From: Chloroflexota bacterium
Lineage (GTDB): Bacteria > Chloroflexota > UBA11872
Direction: 5' to 3'
Length of the DNA: 64,000 nucleotides
NCBI GenBank assembly: GCA_026706485.1
Contig: JAPOYR010000008.1
Location: 125,836-189,835, forward strand
The notes under the pieces were generated by a model that saw only the letters and a program-made list of their open reading frames with translations, had not been told where the DNA came from and made no database searches. Made by a program: the position numbers and the translations under genes. Positions 1-9,293 of the stretch are shown here, piece by piece; the first letter of the stretch is position 1; every line of letters starts with the position of its first letter.

Positions 1-455
1 CGGCCACCTGCGGCCGCCGTCGCCGTTCGCGTACCGGCCCAAGCCTACGAAACCACGGTGGAGGGTGGGTAGTGGGCCCATGGCAGGGGCTCAACGCGGG
101 CGGGTTTGAAACTCGCCCCTACGCCGACCATGCAGCACGCGACCGGCTTCGACTCGACTGGATTCCGGCTGTCACCGGAATGACGGAGGGCGACGGGTCT
201 GAGGAGGCTACGGGCGCTGTAGTCGATGGCTAGCCCCTTAGATTCCTCGCTCCGCTCGGAATGACAATTCGCGAGGGAAGGCATTCAGTCGTCAGTTGCC
301 TGGGCTTTTTCGCAGAGTTTCCTGTCAATATTTGCGGGCGAACGGTACGCGGTGATAGCTTCGATTAGGTGGCTCCGGGTGTTGTGCGCCCTGATTTAGC
401 CGACGCCCCGGAGCCGGAGAGGATCTCTTCACGCTGAGACGACCGAGGCTGCAAC
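1..455. other. Intergenic region upstream of the suf operon, with dispersed repeats
   Basis: No convincing gene is seen. Three dispersed repeats lie here: a hairpin reading GGGCGGGTTTGAAACTCGCC at about 97-116 (more copies near 7464, 11738, 18951, 26124 and 52899); a palindrome ATTCCGGCTGTCACCGGAAT at 162-181, a variant of the ATTCCC-type repeat; and a copy of the repeat with core CTCGCTCCGCTCGGAATGAC at about 237-266. The stretch 300-455 is the likely promoter and leader of the suf operon, but I cannot pick a convincing -35/-10 pair. No binding site for a known suf regulator is evident. Confidence 0.6.
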
Positions 456-1220
456 ATGCATAACGGCAGCGGCGCGGACGCGCTTGTCATCCAAGACTTG
501 CACGTCAGCGTGGACGGCATGCCGATTCTCAAGGGCATCGACTTGCACGTACCCAAGGGCGAGGTGCATGCGCTTATGGGGCCGAACGGCTCGGGCAAGA
601 GCACCCTGGCGAACACGCTGATGGGCCACCCCGCCTTCGAGGTGACGGGCGGCAGCGTGACGTTCAAGGGCCAGGACATCCTGGAACTGGCCACCGACGA
701 GCGCGCGCGCCTGGGCATGTTCATGGCCTTCCAATACCCGTCCGAGATCACCGGCGTGCGCGTGTCCAACTTCCTGCGCATGGCGCTCAACGCGCAGCGC
801 GAGGAAGAAATATCGGCCATGGAGTTTCGCCGGCTGATGATGGAGAAGATGCGGCTGCTGCGCATGGACATGAAGTTCGCCAGCCGCTACCTGAACGAGG
901 GCTTCTCCGGCGGCGAGAAAAAGCGCAACGAGATTCTGCAAATGGCGGTCTTGCAGCCGGATCTCGCGATTCTCGACGAGACGGACTCGGGCCTGGACAT
1001 CGACGCCCTGCGCATCGTGGCCGATGGGGTCAACACGCTGCGCAGCGCGGACATGGCCACCCTGGTCATCACGCACTACCAGCGGCTGCTGAACTACATC
1101 GTGCCGGACGTGGTGCACGTGCTGATCGACGGGCGCATCGCGCGCACCGGCGACAAGCAGCTCGCGCTGAAGCTTGACGAGAGCGGCTACGAGGCCATGA
1201 CGGCGGCACAGGAGGCATAG
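456..1220 (+). CDS. sufC: Fe-S cluster assembly ATPase SufC
   Basis: ABC-type ATPase of the cytosolic SufBCD scaffold, which powers assembly of nascent iron-sulfur clusters. The 254 residues show Walker A (GPNGSGKST, 42-50), the family-typical ABC signature FSGGEKKRNE (150-159), Walker B with catalytic Glu (AILDETDSGLD, 171-181) and the switch histidine (ITHYQR, His207). The signature followed by KKRNE is characteristic of SufC and separates it from transport ATPases. Length is normal for the family. It is the first gene of a tight operon; the ribosome-binding site of the next gene (GGAGG at 1211-1215) lies inside its last codons, which implies coupled translation with sufB. A GAGG lies at a usable distance upstream of the chosen ATG. 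Confidence 0.97.
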   Translation: MHNGSGADALVIQDLHVSVDGMPILKGIDLHVPKGEVHALMGPNGSGKSTLANTLMGHPAFEVTGGSVTFKGQDILELATDERARLGMFMAFQYPSEITGVRVSNFLRMALNAQREEEISAMEFRRLMMEKMRLLRMDMKFASRYLNEGFSGGEKKRNEILQMAVLQPDLAILDETDSGLDIDALRIVADGVNTLRSADMATLVITHYQRLLNYIVPDVVHVLIDGRIARTGDKQLALKLDESGYEAMTAAQEA

Positions 1221-1223
1221 CGA

Positions 1224-2627
1224 ATGGCGGTGAAGTCGGCGGACATTGGACTCGATAGCTACAAGTTCGGGTTCCACGACGACATCAAGCCGGTATACAA
1301 GTCGCCCAAGGGGCTCAGCGCCGACATCGTGCGCGAGATCTCCCGCCAGAAGGACGAGCCGGAGTGGATGCTCGAGTTCCGGCTGGAGTCACTGCGGCAG
1401 TTCGAGCGCAAGCCCGTGCCGACCTGGGGCGCCGACCTGTCACGCATCGACTTCGACGACATCTACTACTACATCCGCCCCCAAGACCGGCAGGCGCGCA
1501 GCTGGGACGACGTGCCGGACGACATCAAGAACACGTTCGACCGCCTGGGCATTCCCGAGGCGGAGCGCAAGTTCCTGGCCGGCGTGGGCGCGCAGTACGA
1601 CTCGGAAGTCGTCTACCACAGCATCCGCGAGGACCTGGAGCGCGAGGGCGTGGTGTTCCTCGACATGGACTCCGGGCTGCGCGAGCACCCGGACATCGTG
1701 CGCGAGTATTTCGGCACGATCATCCCCAACGGCGACAACAAGTTCGCCGCGCTCAACAGCGCGGTGTGGAGCGGCGGGAGCTTCGTCTACGTCCCCGAGG
1801 GCGTGAAGGTCGAGGTGCCGCTGCAGGCCTATTTCCGCATCAACGCGGAGAACATGGGGCAGTTCGAGCGCACGCTGATCGTCGTGGAGCCCGGGGCCTA
1901 CGTGCATTACGTGGAGGGCTGCACGGCGCCGATCTACGCCACGGACTCGCTGCACTCGGCAGTGGTGGAGATCGTTGTCAAGGAAGGGGCGCGCTGCCGC
2001 TATACGACGATCCAGAACTGGTCGACCGACGTCTTCAACCTGGTGACGAAGCGCGCGGTGGCCTACCGCGACGCCACGATGGAGTGGATCGACGGCAACC
2101 TGGGCAGCAAGGTCACTATGAAGTATCCGGCGGTCTACCTGATGGAGCCGGGCGCGCATGGCGAGGTGCTGTCCATCGCCTTCGCGAGCGAGGGGCAGCA
2201 CCAGGACGCCGGGGCGAAGATGGTGCACGCCGCGCCGGATACCTCGTCGATCATCACGTCCAAGTCGATCAGTCGGGCCGGCGGCCGCGCCGGCTATCGC
2301 GGGCACGTGAGCGTGCTGCCGGGCGCGGAGCGCTCGAAGTCAAACGTGGTCTGCGACGCGCTGCTGTTCGACGACGAGTCGCGGTCGGACACCTATCCCT
2401 ACATGGACATCGAGGAAAGCAACACCGCCGTGCAGCACGAGGCCACGGTGAGCAAGATCGGCGAGCAGCAGCTCTTCTACCTGATGAGCCGCGGGCTGAC
2501 CGAAGAGCAGGCCATGGCGATGGTGGTGAGCGGCTTCATCGAGCCCATCGTGCGCGAGCTGCCGATGGAATACGCCGTGGAGATGAACCGCCTGATCGAG
2601 CTGCAAATGGAAGGCTCGATCGGATAG
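1224..2627 (+). CDS. sufB: Fe-S cluster assembly scaffold SufB
   Basis: Core scaffold subunit of the SufBC2D complex, on which sulfur from SufS/SufU and iron are combined into a cluster. The 467-residue length and the parallel beta-helix core with conserved stretches ([20 protein letters not shown] near 170; [10 protein letters not shown] near 230; [20 protein letters not shown] near the C-terminus) are typical of SufB. The Cys in the EGCTAP motif is the residue type proposed to accept sulfur in SufB. The start ATG lies 3 nt after the sufC stop and follows a GGAGG. SufB and SufD (next gene) are paralogues; this one is identified as SufB by its longer N-terminal region and the EGCTAP motif. 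Confidence 0.97.
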   Translation: MAVKSADIGLDSYKFGFHDDIKPVYKSPKGLSADIVREISRQKDEPEWMLEFRLESLRQFERKPVPTWGADLSRIDFDDIYYYIRPQDRQARSWDDVPDDIKNTFDRLGIPEAERKFLAGVGAQYDSEVVYHSIREDLEREGVVFLDMDSGLREHPDIVREYFGTIIPNGDNKFAALNSAVWSGGSFVYVPEGVKVEVPLQAYFRINAENMGQFERTLIVVEPGAYVHYVEGCTAPIYATDSLHSAVVEIVVKEGARCRYTTIQNWSTDVFNLVTKRAVAYRDATMEWIDGNLGSKVTMKYPAVYLMEPGAHGEVLSIAFASEGQHQDAGAKMVHAAPDTSSIITSKSISRAGGRAGYRGHVSVLPGAERSKSNVVCDALLFDDESRSDTYPYMDIEESNTAVQHEATVSKIGEQQLFYLMSRGLTEEQAMAMVVSGFIEPIVRELPMEYAVEMNRLIELQMEGSIG

Positions 2628-2687
2628 CCCGACTGGACCCGAGCAGGCTCAGTATCCGGGCCGGTGCCCAACGAAGGACGCTCGCGC

Positions 2688-4013
2688 ATGGCGATTGACG
2701 CGCGGGCGCCCGGTCTGTCCCGTCAAGCGATCGACGAGGTTGCCGACGCAGGACAGGAGCCGGACTGGCTGCGGGCGCACCGCCGAGCCGCGTGGGACGT
2801 CTACGAGGCGACGCCGAACCCCGAACGCACCGACGAGGAGTGGCGGCGCACCGATTTGCGGTGGCTGCAATGGGAGTCGCTGACGCCGGCGCCGTCGCTG
2901 GACAGTCTTGACCGAGTGCCTGCAACGGTGCCCGCGGCAGCGCTGTCGCCGAGCGTCACCATGCTGGTGAGCGCCGCCGGCGCGCGCGTGATCGACATCA
3001 GCCCGGAGGCCCGTGAGGCGGGCGTGGTGGCGCTGGACCTGGCGGAGGCCGCGCGCACCCGGCCGGAGCTGGTGCGCGATCGGCTGAGCACCACCGCCGT
3101 CACGCCGGGGCAGGGCAAGTTCCAGGCCCTCAACGCCGCGCTGTGGCAGGGCGGCACCCTGGTGCACGTGCCGCGGGGCGCCGTGCTGGCGCAACCGATC
3201 CTGGTGGTTGTCTGCGACGACGCGGCGCTGCGGCAGCCGCACCTGCTGGCCTCGCTCGGCGAGGGCGCGCAGGCGGCGATCGTGGAGTGGTGGGCGGACG
3301 CCGCGAGCGACTCTCAGGCGCTCGTCAATGGGGCGACGGAGCTGTTCGCCGACGCCGGCTCACACCTCACCTACACGCACGTTCAGGGCCTGTCGTCCGG
3401 CACGCGGTCGATCCTGTCGCAGCGCGCCATGGTGCGCCGGGACGCCACGTTCACCGGCACCAACGTGACGGTCGGAGGACGGTTTCACAAGGCCCGAGTC
3501 GAGGCGAGCTTGACCGAGCCCGGCGCCAGTGTGGTGATGAACGGCGCGTTCAGACTTGGCGGCCGGCAATTCGTGGATCACCACACCACGCAGGGTCACC
3601 TGGCCACGGACGGCACCAGCGACCTGCTGTTCGCCGGCGTGCTCGACGGCCGGGCGCGCTCGGTGTACGCCGGCACCATCGTGGTGGACCCGAAGGCGCA
3701 ACGCACCAACGCCTATCAGAACAATCGCAACCTGTTGCTGAACAGCGGCACGCGCGCGGACTCGATTCCACGGCTGGAAATCATGGCGGACGACGTGCGC
3801 TGCACCCACGGCGCGACCACGTCGACGCTGGAGCCGAGCCACCTGTACTACCTGTGCTCGCGCGGCCTCACCGAGGCGCATGCGCGAGAGCTGATCGTGG
3901 AGGGCTATTTCGAGGCAGTGCTGGACCGCGTGCCCCACGAGGGCGTACGCGACGTGCTGCGCGGGGTCCTGACCGCGCCCGCACCGACCCGTGACGGCGC
4001 GACGGGAATCTGA
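2688..4013 (+). CDS. sufD: Fe-S cluster assembly protein SufD
   Basis: SufD partner of SufB in the SufBC2D scaffold. The protein is 441 residues from the chosen ATG. The C-terminal half carries the SufB/SufD signature (VRCTHGATTSTLEPSHLYYLCSRGL in two adjacent stretches, with SRGLTEAHARELIVEGYF), including the Cys-Thr-His segment typical of SufD. A GTG at 2664 would add 8 residues, but the ATG at 2688 is preceded by a well-placed GAAGGA (about 2673-2678), so I prefer it. It sits 60 nt after sufB and ends 3 nt before the Rieske gene, in the same operon. Confidence 0.95.
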   Translation: MAIDARAPGLSRQAIDEVADAGQEPDWLRAHRRAAWDVYEATPNPERTDEEWRRTDLRWLQWESLTPAPSLDSLDRVPATVPAAALSPSVTMLVSAAGARVIDISPEAREAGVVALDLAEAARTRPELVRDRLSTTAVTPGQGKFQALNAALWQGGTLVHVPRGAVLAQPILVVVCDDAALRQPHLLASLGEGAQAAIVEWWADAASDSQALVNGATELFADAGSHLTYTHVQGLSSGTRSILSQRAMVRRDATFTGTNVTVGGRFHKARVEASLTEPGASVVMNGAFRLGGRQFVDHHTTQGHLATDGTSDLLFAGVLDGRARSVYAGTIVVDPKAQRTNAYQNNRNLLLNSGTRADSIPRLEIMADDVRCTHGATTSTLEPSHLYYLCSRGLTEAHARELIVEGYFEAVLDRVPHEGVRDVLRGVLTAPAPTRDGATGI

Positions 4014-4016
4014 GGC

Positions 4017-4358
4017 GTGACCCAACCACCGGGCGCAGCGGGCGGCTACGTGGACGTCGGTCCGATCGACTCGATTCCCGCGGGCGCAAAGGGGGCGGTG
4101 GAGATCGACGGCGAGCCGGTGGGCCTGTACAACGTCGACGGCCAAATTTTCGCCATGGACGACCTGTGCACGCATGACGAGGCCTACTTGTCGGAGGGCG
4201 ATTTCAATCCGTCGGCGGGCACGGTCCGTTGCCCGCGCCACAGCTCCCACTTCGACGTGCGCACCGGCCGGCCGCGCACCCTGCCGGCGATCCTGCCGGT
4301 GCAGGTGTACGAGACGAAAGTCGAGCAGGGCCGAATCCTGGTGTTGTTCGATACTTAG
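4017..4358 (+). CDS. Rieske [2Fe-2S] ferredoxin of the suf operon
   Basis: Small 113-residue Rieske protein. The cluster ligands are visible as C51-x-H53 (DLCTHDE) and C72-x2-H75 (RCPRHSSHFD). It resembles the ferredoxin component of aromatic-ring dioxygenases and nitrite-reductase small subunits. GTG start 3 nt after sufD; its stop is 3 nt before sufS, so it is embedded in the operon. A Rieske gene inside suf operons is known from Gram-positive lineages; its exact role is not settled, with electron delivery for cluster assembly or being a dedicated client protein as possibilities (inference). Confidence 0.92.
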   Translation: MTQPPGAAGGYVDVGPIDSIPAGAKGAVEIDGEPVGLYNVDGQIFAMDDLCTHDEAYLSEGDFNPSAGTVRCPRHSSHFDVRTGRPRTLPAILPVQVYETKVEQGRILVLFDT

Positions 4359-4361
4359 GAC

Positions 4362-5639
4362 ATGAGCACCTCGACCCGCGGCGCCGTCGCGCCAGCCGAC
4401 CGGGCCGCCCCGCTCGACACCGTGACGCTGAGACGCGATTTCCCCATCCTGGCCCAAGCAGTGCGCGGCAAGCCGCTGGTCTACCTGGACAACGCCGCGA
4501 CCTCGCAGAAGCCGCAGGTCGTGATCGAGGCCGTCCACGACTACTACACGACCACGAACGCGAACATCCACCGCGGCATCCACTACCTGAGCGAGAAGGG
4601 CACGGCGGCCTACGAGGACGCGCGGGTACGGATATCCACGTTCATCAATGCCCGGCGCCCGCACGAGGTGGTCTTCACGCGCGGCACGACGGACGGCATC
4701 AACATGGTGGCCCGCGCGTGGGGCGACGAGAACATCGCATCCGGCGACGAGATCCTGCTCACCGAGGTCGAGCACCACAGCAACCTGGTGCCCTGGCAGG
4801 CGCTGGCGAAGCGGCGCGGCGCGCGCCTGCGCTTCATCCCCACGGATGGCGCGGGCGTGATCGACCTGGACGCCTACGGCGGCATGCTGGGTCCGCAGAC
4901 CAAGCTGGTGGCCGTGCACCACGTCTCCAACGTGCTCGGCGTGATTGCGCCGGTGGCCGAGATGGCCCGCCTGGCCCACGAGCACGGCGCGGTGATCGCC
5001 GTCGACGGGGCGCAGTCGGCGCCGCACATGCCAGTGGACGTGCAGGCGCTGGACGTGGACTTTCTGACGTTTTCCGGCCACAAGATGGCCGGCCCGACGG
5101 GCATCGGAATCCTGTACGGCAAGGAGGCCCTGCTGGACGCGATGGAGCCCGCGCACTTCGGCGGCAGCATGATCCGCATGGTGGAGCTGGAGTCGTCCAC
5201 CTGGGCGGATCTGCCGGACAAGTTCGAGGGCGGCACCCCCAACATTGCCGGCGCGATCGGCCTGGGCGTTGCGGTGGACTACCTCAAACACGTGGGCATG
5301 GATGCGATCAACGCGCACTCGCGCCAGCTCGGGTCCTATGCGGTCAACGTGCTCAGCGACATGCCCGGCGTGACCGTCCATGGGCCGGACGCGGACGGGG
5401 AACGGGGCGGGGTCGTGTCGTTCACGGTGAATGACCTGCACCCGCATGACGTGGGGACGGTGCTCGACGGCGAAGGCATTGCCATCCGCGCCGGGCACCA
5501 CTGCGCGCAGCCGCTGATGCGCAAGCTGGGCGTTCACGCCACCGCGCGCGCCAGCGTCTATCTCTACAACACAACGGACGAGATCGACCGGCTGGTCGAG
5601 GGCGTGGACAAGGCGCAGCGCTTCTTCGGCACGATCTGA
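4362..5639 (+). CDS. sufS: Cysteine desulfurase SufS
   Basis: PLP-dependent class V aminotransferase-fold enzyme that takes sulfur from L-cysteine as a persulfide and passes it to SufU. Of 425 residues, the PLP lysine is K241 in FSGHKMAGPTG, and the persulfide-forming cysteine is C381 in RAGHHCAQPLM, the group II (SufS/CsdA) context without the long active-site loop of NifS/IscS. Upstream TEVEHHSNLVPWQ (about 135-146) and AVDGAQSAPHM (about 213-223) are PLP-site motifs. The N-terminus is about 20 residues longer than usual; a later start is possible but no internal Met with a good ribosome-binding site is seen. The gene is followed 1 nt later by sufU. Confidence 0.96.
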   Translation: MSTSTRGAVAPADRAAPLDTVTLRRDFPILAQAVRGKPLVYLDNAATSQKPQVVIEAVHDYYTTTNANIHRGIHYLSEKGTAAYEDARVRISTFINARRPHEVVFTRGTTDGINMVARAWGDENIASGDEILLTEVEHHSNLVPWQALAKRRGARLRFIPTDGAGVIDLDAYGGMLGPQTKLVAVHHVSNVLGVIAPVAEMARLAHEHGAVIAVDGAQSAPHMPVDVQALDVDFLTFSGHKMAGPTGIGILYGKEALLDAMEPAHFGGSMIRMVELESSTWADLPDKFEGGTPNIAGAIGLGVAVDYLKHVGMDAINAHSRQLGSYAVNVLSDMPGVTVHGPDADGERGGVVSFTVNDLHPHDVGTVLDGEGIAIRAGHHCAQPLMRKLGVHATARASVYLYNTTDEIDRLVEGVDKAQRFFGTI

Positions 5640-5640
5640 G

Positions 5641-6105
5641 ATGGCGCTGGACGACCTCTATCGCGAAGTGATCATGGATCACTACAAGCGCCCGCGGAAC
5701 CGCGGCACGCTGGACGACGCGGACGTGGTGGTCGAAGGGGCCAATCCGCTCTGCGGCGACGAGGTCACGCTCTGGCTCGACATCGCGGACGGGACGGTGA
5801 CCGACGTGCGCTTTGCCGGCCACGGGTGCTCCATCAGCCAGGCGTCGGCGTCGATCATGACGGAGGCGATCGAGGGTCGTCCGATTGGGGAGATTGGCGA
5901 AATCGTCCAGGCGCTGCGCGGCATGATGCTGGAGGGCGAGGAACCGGACGAGGACCTGCTGGGCGACGGCATCGCGCTGGAAGGCGTGCGGCAGTTTCCG
6001 GTGCGGATCAAGTGCGCGGTGCTGGGGTGGAACACGCTGCAGCTGGGGCTGAAGCAGTTCGTCGACTCCGGCGGCAAACCGGTCGAGGCGCACCATCGCG
6101 AGTAG
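5641..6105 (+). CDS. sufU: Sulfur-transfer protein SufU
   Basis: Zinc-dependent sulfur acceptor that works with SufS, replacing SufE in this operon type. The 154 residues contain the three conserved cysteines: C38 in NPLCGDEV, C63 in GHGCSISQASASIM and C125 in RIKCAVLGWNTL, plus Asp40; these match the zinc ligands and acceptor cysteine of SufU. The insertion between the second and third cysteines, absent from IscU, supports SufU rather than IscU. Last gene of the operon, starting 1 nt after sufS. No sufA, sufE or regulator gene lies in the cluster. Confidence 0.95.
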   Translation: MALDDLYREVIMDHYKRPRNRGTLDDADVVVEGANPLCGDEVTLWLDIADGTVTDVRFAGHGCSISQASASIMTEAIEGRPIGEIGEIVQALRGMMLEGEEPDEDLLGDGIALEGVRQFPVRIKCAVLGWNTLQLGLKQFVDSGGKPVEAHHRE

Positions 6106-6144
6106 CACAAGTGGCCGGGCTTGGGGATGACCGAGCGTATCCTC

Positions 6145-6196
6145 TCCGCCCCCAGGTTCAATGAGGGGTGGATTCCCGCCTTCGCGGGAATGACGG
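6145..6196. repeat. Dispersed repeat with ATTCCC-N8-GGGAAT palindrome, copy 1
   Basis: Contains the perfect 20-bp palindrome ATTCCCGCCTTCGCGGGAAT at 6172-6191, preceded by a shared flank (CCCAGGTTCAATGA) and followed by GACGGA. The same palindrome with the same flanks recurs at 9491-9510, 12723-12742, 31480-31499, 47486-47505 and 52966-52985. The ATTCCC-N8-GGGAAT layout is that of the neisserial dRS3 repeat. It lies between sufU and glpX, where the hairpin could also act on transcript ends. Confidence 0.9.
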
Positions 6197-6293
6197 ACTC
6201 ACATTGGGCCTCTGCGGTGCATGGCATGAGGTGGAGAGTGACCATTCGCGTGGGCACAATTGGCCGCGCGAGCGCGCGGGGAGCAGCTGATTC

Positions 6294-7283
6294 GTGATCG
6301 CCGCTAATCGTCCGGCCGCCTCGGCCCTGGCCCGGGTGACGGAGGCCGGCGCGGTGGCCGCGGCCCGCGCCATGGGGCACGGCGACGGCAAACACGCCGA
6401 CTCGCTGGCGGTGGACGCCATGCGCACGGCGCTCGACCAGGTCGGTCTGGCGGGACGCATCGTCATCGGCGAGGGCGAGCGCGATGAGGCGCCGATGCTC
6501 TTCATCGGCGAAACCGTCGGTCCCGAGACCGGCACACCGTTCGACATTGCGGTCGATCCGCTCGAAGGCACGAACCTGGTGGCCGGCGGCCTGCCGAACG
6601 CGGTCGCCACCATGGCCATCGCGGAGCGCGGCGGGCTGCTGAACGCGCCCGATACGTATATGGACAAGCTGATCGTCGGTCCGCCGGCGGCCGGCCGCGT
6701 GAGCCTGGACTACTCGGTTCACGAAAACTTGCAAATCATCGCCGATGTGCTGCGACGAGGAATCGCCGATCTGACCGTGGTGGTGCTGGATCGGCCGCGG
6801 CATGAGTCGCTGATCGAGGAAATTCGCACGGCCGGCGCGCGCATCAAGCTCATCAGCGACGGCGACCTCACGGCGGCGGTGTCGGTGGCCGTGGCGGGTA
6901 CCGCCGACCACGCCGTGATGGGCATCGGCGGCGCGCCCGAAGGCGTGCTGGCCGCGGCGGCCCTGCGCTGCCTGGGCGGGGAAATTCAGGCGCGGTTCAA
7001 ACCGCGGGACGAGGCGGACCGGGAGCGATTGGCGGGGATGGGAGTGGCCGACGCGGAGGAACGCATCTTCCTCACCGAGGACCTGGCAAGCGGCAAGCAA
7101 ATCGCCGTGGCGATCACCGGCGTGACCGACGGCGACCTGCTGCGCGGCGTGCGCTTCTTCGGCGGCGGCGCGCGCACGCATTCACTGGTGATGGACTTGC
7201 CGACGTCGGTGATCCGCTTCGTGGACAGCATTCAGATTCTCGACCGCGCGAACCTCGGCCCGGTGCGTTTGGGTCCGACGTAG
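6294..7283 (+). CDS. glpX: Class II fructose-1,6-bisphosphatase GlpX
   Basis: Hydrolyses fructose-1,6-bisphosphate in gluconeogenesis; class II enzymes belong to the lithium-sensitive, metal-dependent phosphatase fold. The 329 residues show the metal-binding motifs GEGERDEAPM (59-68) and DIAVDPLEGTNL (84-95), together with KLIVGP and a C-terminal DGDLLRGVRFFGGGARTHSL stretch typical of GlpX. Some cyanobacterial members also act on sedoheptulose-1,7-bisphosphate; that cannot be decided here. GTG start preceded by GGGAG. It stands alone after a repeat-filled gap, in the same direction as the suf operon but probably with its own promoter. Confidence 0.95.
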   Translation: MIAANRPAASALARVTEAGAVAAARAMGHGDGKHADSLAVDAMRTALDQVGLAGRIVIGEGERDEAPMLFIGETVGPETGTPFDIAVDPLEGTNLVAGGLPNAVATMAIAERGGLLNAPDTYMDKLIVGPPAAGRVSLDYSVHENLQIIADVLRRGIADLTVVVLDRPRHESLIEEIRTAGARIKLISDGDLTAAVSVAVAGTADHAVMGIGGAPEGVLAAAALRCLGGEIQARFKPRDEADRERLAGMGVADAEERIFLTEDLASGKQIAVAITGVTDGDLLRGVRFFGGGARTHSLVMDLPTSVIRFVDSIQILDRANLGPVRLGPT

Positions 7284-7520
7284 GTGCTGGGCATTCACCC
7301 TCGCCCCGCATCGCGATACGGAGGCGAGGGTGACGACATTCGCGTCGGCTGTGGCGTCCCCTCATCCCACCCTTCTCCCCAGGGGAGAAGGAGCCGGACC
7401 GGCGCTGGGACGGCCCTCGCCCGATATCCTCTCCCTTGACGAGGCGATTGCGCGAACGCGAATGGGCGGGTCTGAGACCCGCCCCTACATCGAGAATGCA
7501 GCGCCCGGAAGGAGTCCTCG
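7284..7520. repeat. Intergenic gap with two dispersed repeats
   Basis: Holds a copy of the CCTCAYCC...CTCTCCC/GGGAGA hairpin repeat at about 7357-7400 (stem TTCTCCCC/GGGGAGAA) and a copy of the GGGCGGGTCTGAGACCCGCC hairpin at about 7464-7488. A good ribosome-binding site (GGAAGGAG) for the next gene lies at about 7507-7514. No gene is seen. Confidence 0.75.
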
Positions 7521-9293
7521 ATGTCTGAAGTGCCCAGGGACGGATTCATGGACCGGTGGCTGCGGGCGCCGGCGGACTATCGCTGCGACCTGGACCGCTG
7601 CCAGCCCTCCGATGCGATCGGCGCCAGCGCCGCACGGGGCCGCTGGCGGACGGTGTCGTACACGGCGGGCGACCTCGCCGGCACGCTGCTGATTGCGGGT
7701 CCGGAAACCGCCGCGCCGCCGATCAGCTATCCGCTCAACGCGCGGGGCTGGCACGCCATCTCCATCGGTTCGTACACGTTTCCGGACGCCACCATCCGGC
7801 TGGCGGTGCGGCTGAGCGGCGACTCGGCATTTTCAATTCTGCAGGTGCCGGAGCTGGAGCCCGGCTGGACCACGCACTCGGCCGACAACGAGGAGTTCAC
7901 GGAGCTGTTTTGGACGGTCGCGGACCTGACGGACCAGCAGCTCGAGATTCGCCAGATCAACTGGCGGGTGACGCCGGGGGATGCGCCAGGGTCGGTGCAG
8001 GGATCGGACGCGACGATTGCTTATGTCAAGCTGGTGCCGCTGGCCGACGACGAGGTGCGCGCGCTGCAACTGGACCGCGACGACTCGATCCGCCGGCGCC
8101 TCTTCGCCCACAACGACGCCCACGGGCCGCACTGGTCCTATCGTCTGACGGAAGCCGACGAAATTCGGCGTGAGCTGGAGCCCTACCGGGACTCTGATTT
8201 CGGCCGCATCTACTGGGAATTCGCGGCGGGCGACCGCACCAACTACCTGAGCGCCATCGGCAAACCGGCGACGTGCGACACGGCGCAGGACTTTGGACGG
8301 CAGGGCGACCGCTTCGTGGCAGAAAGCTGGCGCATCTTCCGCGAGAAGGGCATCGATCCGCTGCGCATCGCTGTGGACCACGCGCACGACGTGGGACTGG
8401 AGCTGCACGCCAGTTATCGCGTCGCGGGGTTCCACGAGCCGCCGCCGCTGCCGGACCTGCACGACGCCTCGTACATCGCCGACCATCCCGAGCAGCGCGG
8501 CATGGACCGGCACGGCCGACCGACGCCGCGCATCTCCTACAGCCATCCCGCGGCGCGCCAGTACGTCCTGAGCCTGTTTCGGGAAGTCGCCGCCTACGGC
8601 GTCGATGGCGTGTGCGTGTTCTACAACCGGCGCATGCCGGTGCTGGAATATGAGACGCCGCTGGTGGACGGGTTCCTGGAACGCCATGGACAGGACCCGC
8701 GCCGGCTCGATCCGCGCGATCCCTGCTGGCTGGCCTTTCGCGCCGAGACGCTGACGCTCTTCATGCGCGAGCTGCGGGCAACGCTGGACGAGGAGGCGGC
8801 GCGGCTGGGTCGCACGACCCGAATCGCCGTGTCGGCCATCGTGACGGGCTTCGAAGACGAGAACCTGTTCTATGGCATCGACGCGCCGGCCTGGGTGCGC
8901 GAAGGCCTGGTGGACACGCTGATTCCCTACTCGTCGCACCCGGCGTGGGGCAGCACGCAGCAGTCGTGGACGGATCCGGCGGACATCCAGCCGTGGGTGC
9001 GCCTGACGCAAGACACGGGCACGCGGCTGGCGCCGAACGTGATGCCGCGCGGGCTGGCCTCGGCCGACTACCGGCGGCGCGCCAGCGGGCTGTACGACGC
9101 CGGCGTGGAGAACCTGTACTTCTGGGACACGAGTCCCTACAAGCCGGGCTCGTGGGAAGGGCTGCGTCGCCTGGGGCACGTGGACGAGATTCGCGCCTGG
9201 CGCGCGGCCGGCGAGCCCGAATTGGCGCCGACCACCATCCGCATCCGCGAGTTGGACGGCTGGAGCTTCGAGACGTACGGGACGGGAGAGTAG
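7521..9293 (+). CDS. Predicted TIM-barrel glycoside-hydrolase-like protein
   Basis: 590 residues, ATG with a strong AAGGAG ribosome-binding site. The N-terminal ~190 residues look like a beta-rich domain (many alternating hydrophobics). The central part (about 225-540) reads like the family-10-like glycosyl hydrolase (GHL10/DUF187-type) barrel: DFGRIYWEFAAGDRTNY, a long stretch ending in HDVGLELHASYRVAGF, then YSHPAARQYVLSLFREVAAYGVDGVCVFYNR and a late LVDTLIPYSSH. No signal peptide is seen, so it is probably cytosolic, which is unusual for such a hydrolase. The substrate cannot be inferred. Assignment rests on the pattern of strand-end motifs and not on a recognised catalytic pair. Confidence 0.6.
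   Translation: MSEVPRDGFMDRWLRAPADYRCDLDRCQPSDAIGASAARGRWRTVSYTAGDLAGTLLIAGPETAAPPISYPLNARGWHAISIGSYTFPDATIRLAVRLSGDSAFSILQVPELEPGWTTHSADNEEFTELFWTVADLTDQQLEIRQINWRVTPGDAPGSVQGSDATIAYVKLVPLADDEVRALQLDRDDSIRRRLFAHNDAHGPHWSYRLTEADEIRRELEPYRDSDFGRIYWEFAAGDRTNYLSAIGKPATCDTAQDFGRQGDRFVAESWRIFREKGIDPLRIAVDHAHDVGLELHASYRVAGFHEPPPLPDLHDASYIADHPEQRGMDRHGRPTPRISYSHPAARQYVLSLFREVAAYGVDGVCVFYNRRMPVLEYETPLVDGFLERHGQDPRRLDPRDPCWLAFRAETLTLFMRELRATLDEEAARLGRTTRIAVSAIVTGFEDENLFYGIDAPAWVREGLVDTLIPYSSHPAWGSTQQSWTDPADIQPWVRLTQDTGTRLAPNVMPRGLASADYRRRASGLYDAGVENLYFWDTSPYKPGSWEGLRRLGHVDEIRAWRAAGEPELAPTTIRIRELDGWSFETYGTGE

Noticed and set aside
1364..2698. 444-codon plus-strand frame inside sufB
   Set aside because: Out-of-frame shadow; Arg/Gly/Ala-rich low-complexity translation.
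3360..5537. 725-codon open frame on the minus strand through sufD, the Rieske gene and sufS
   Set aside because: A GC-rich shadow frame opposite clearly conserved genes; composition is His/Arg/Val-rich without motifs.
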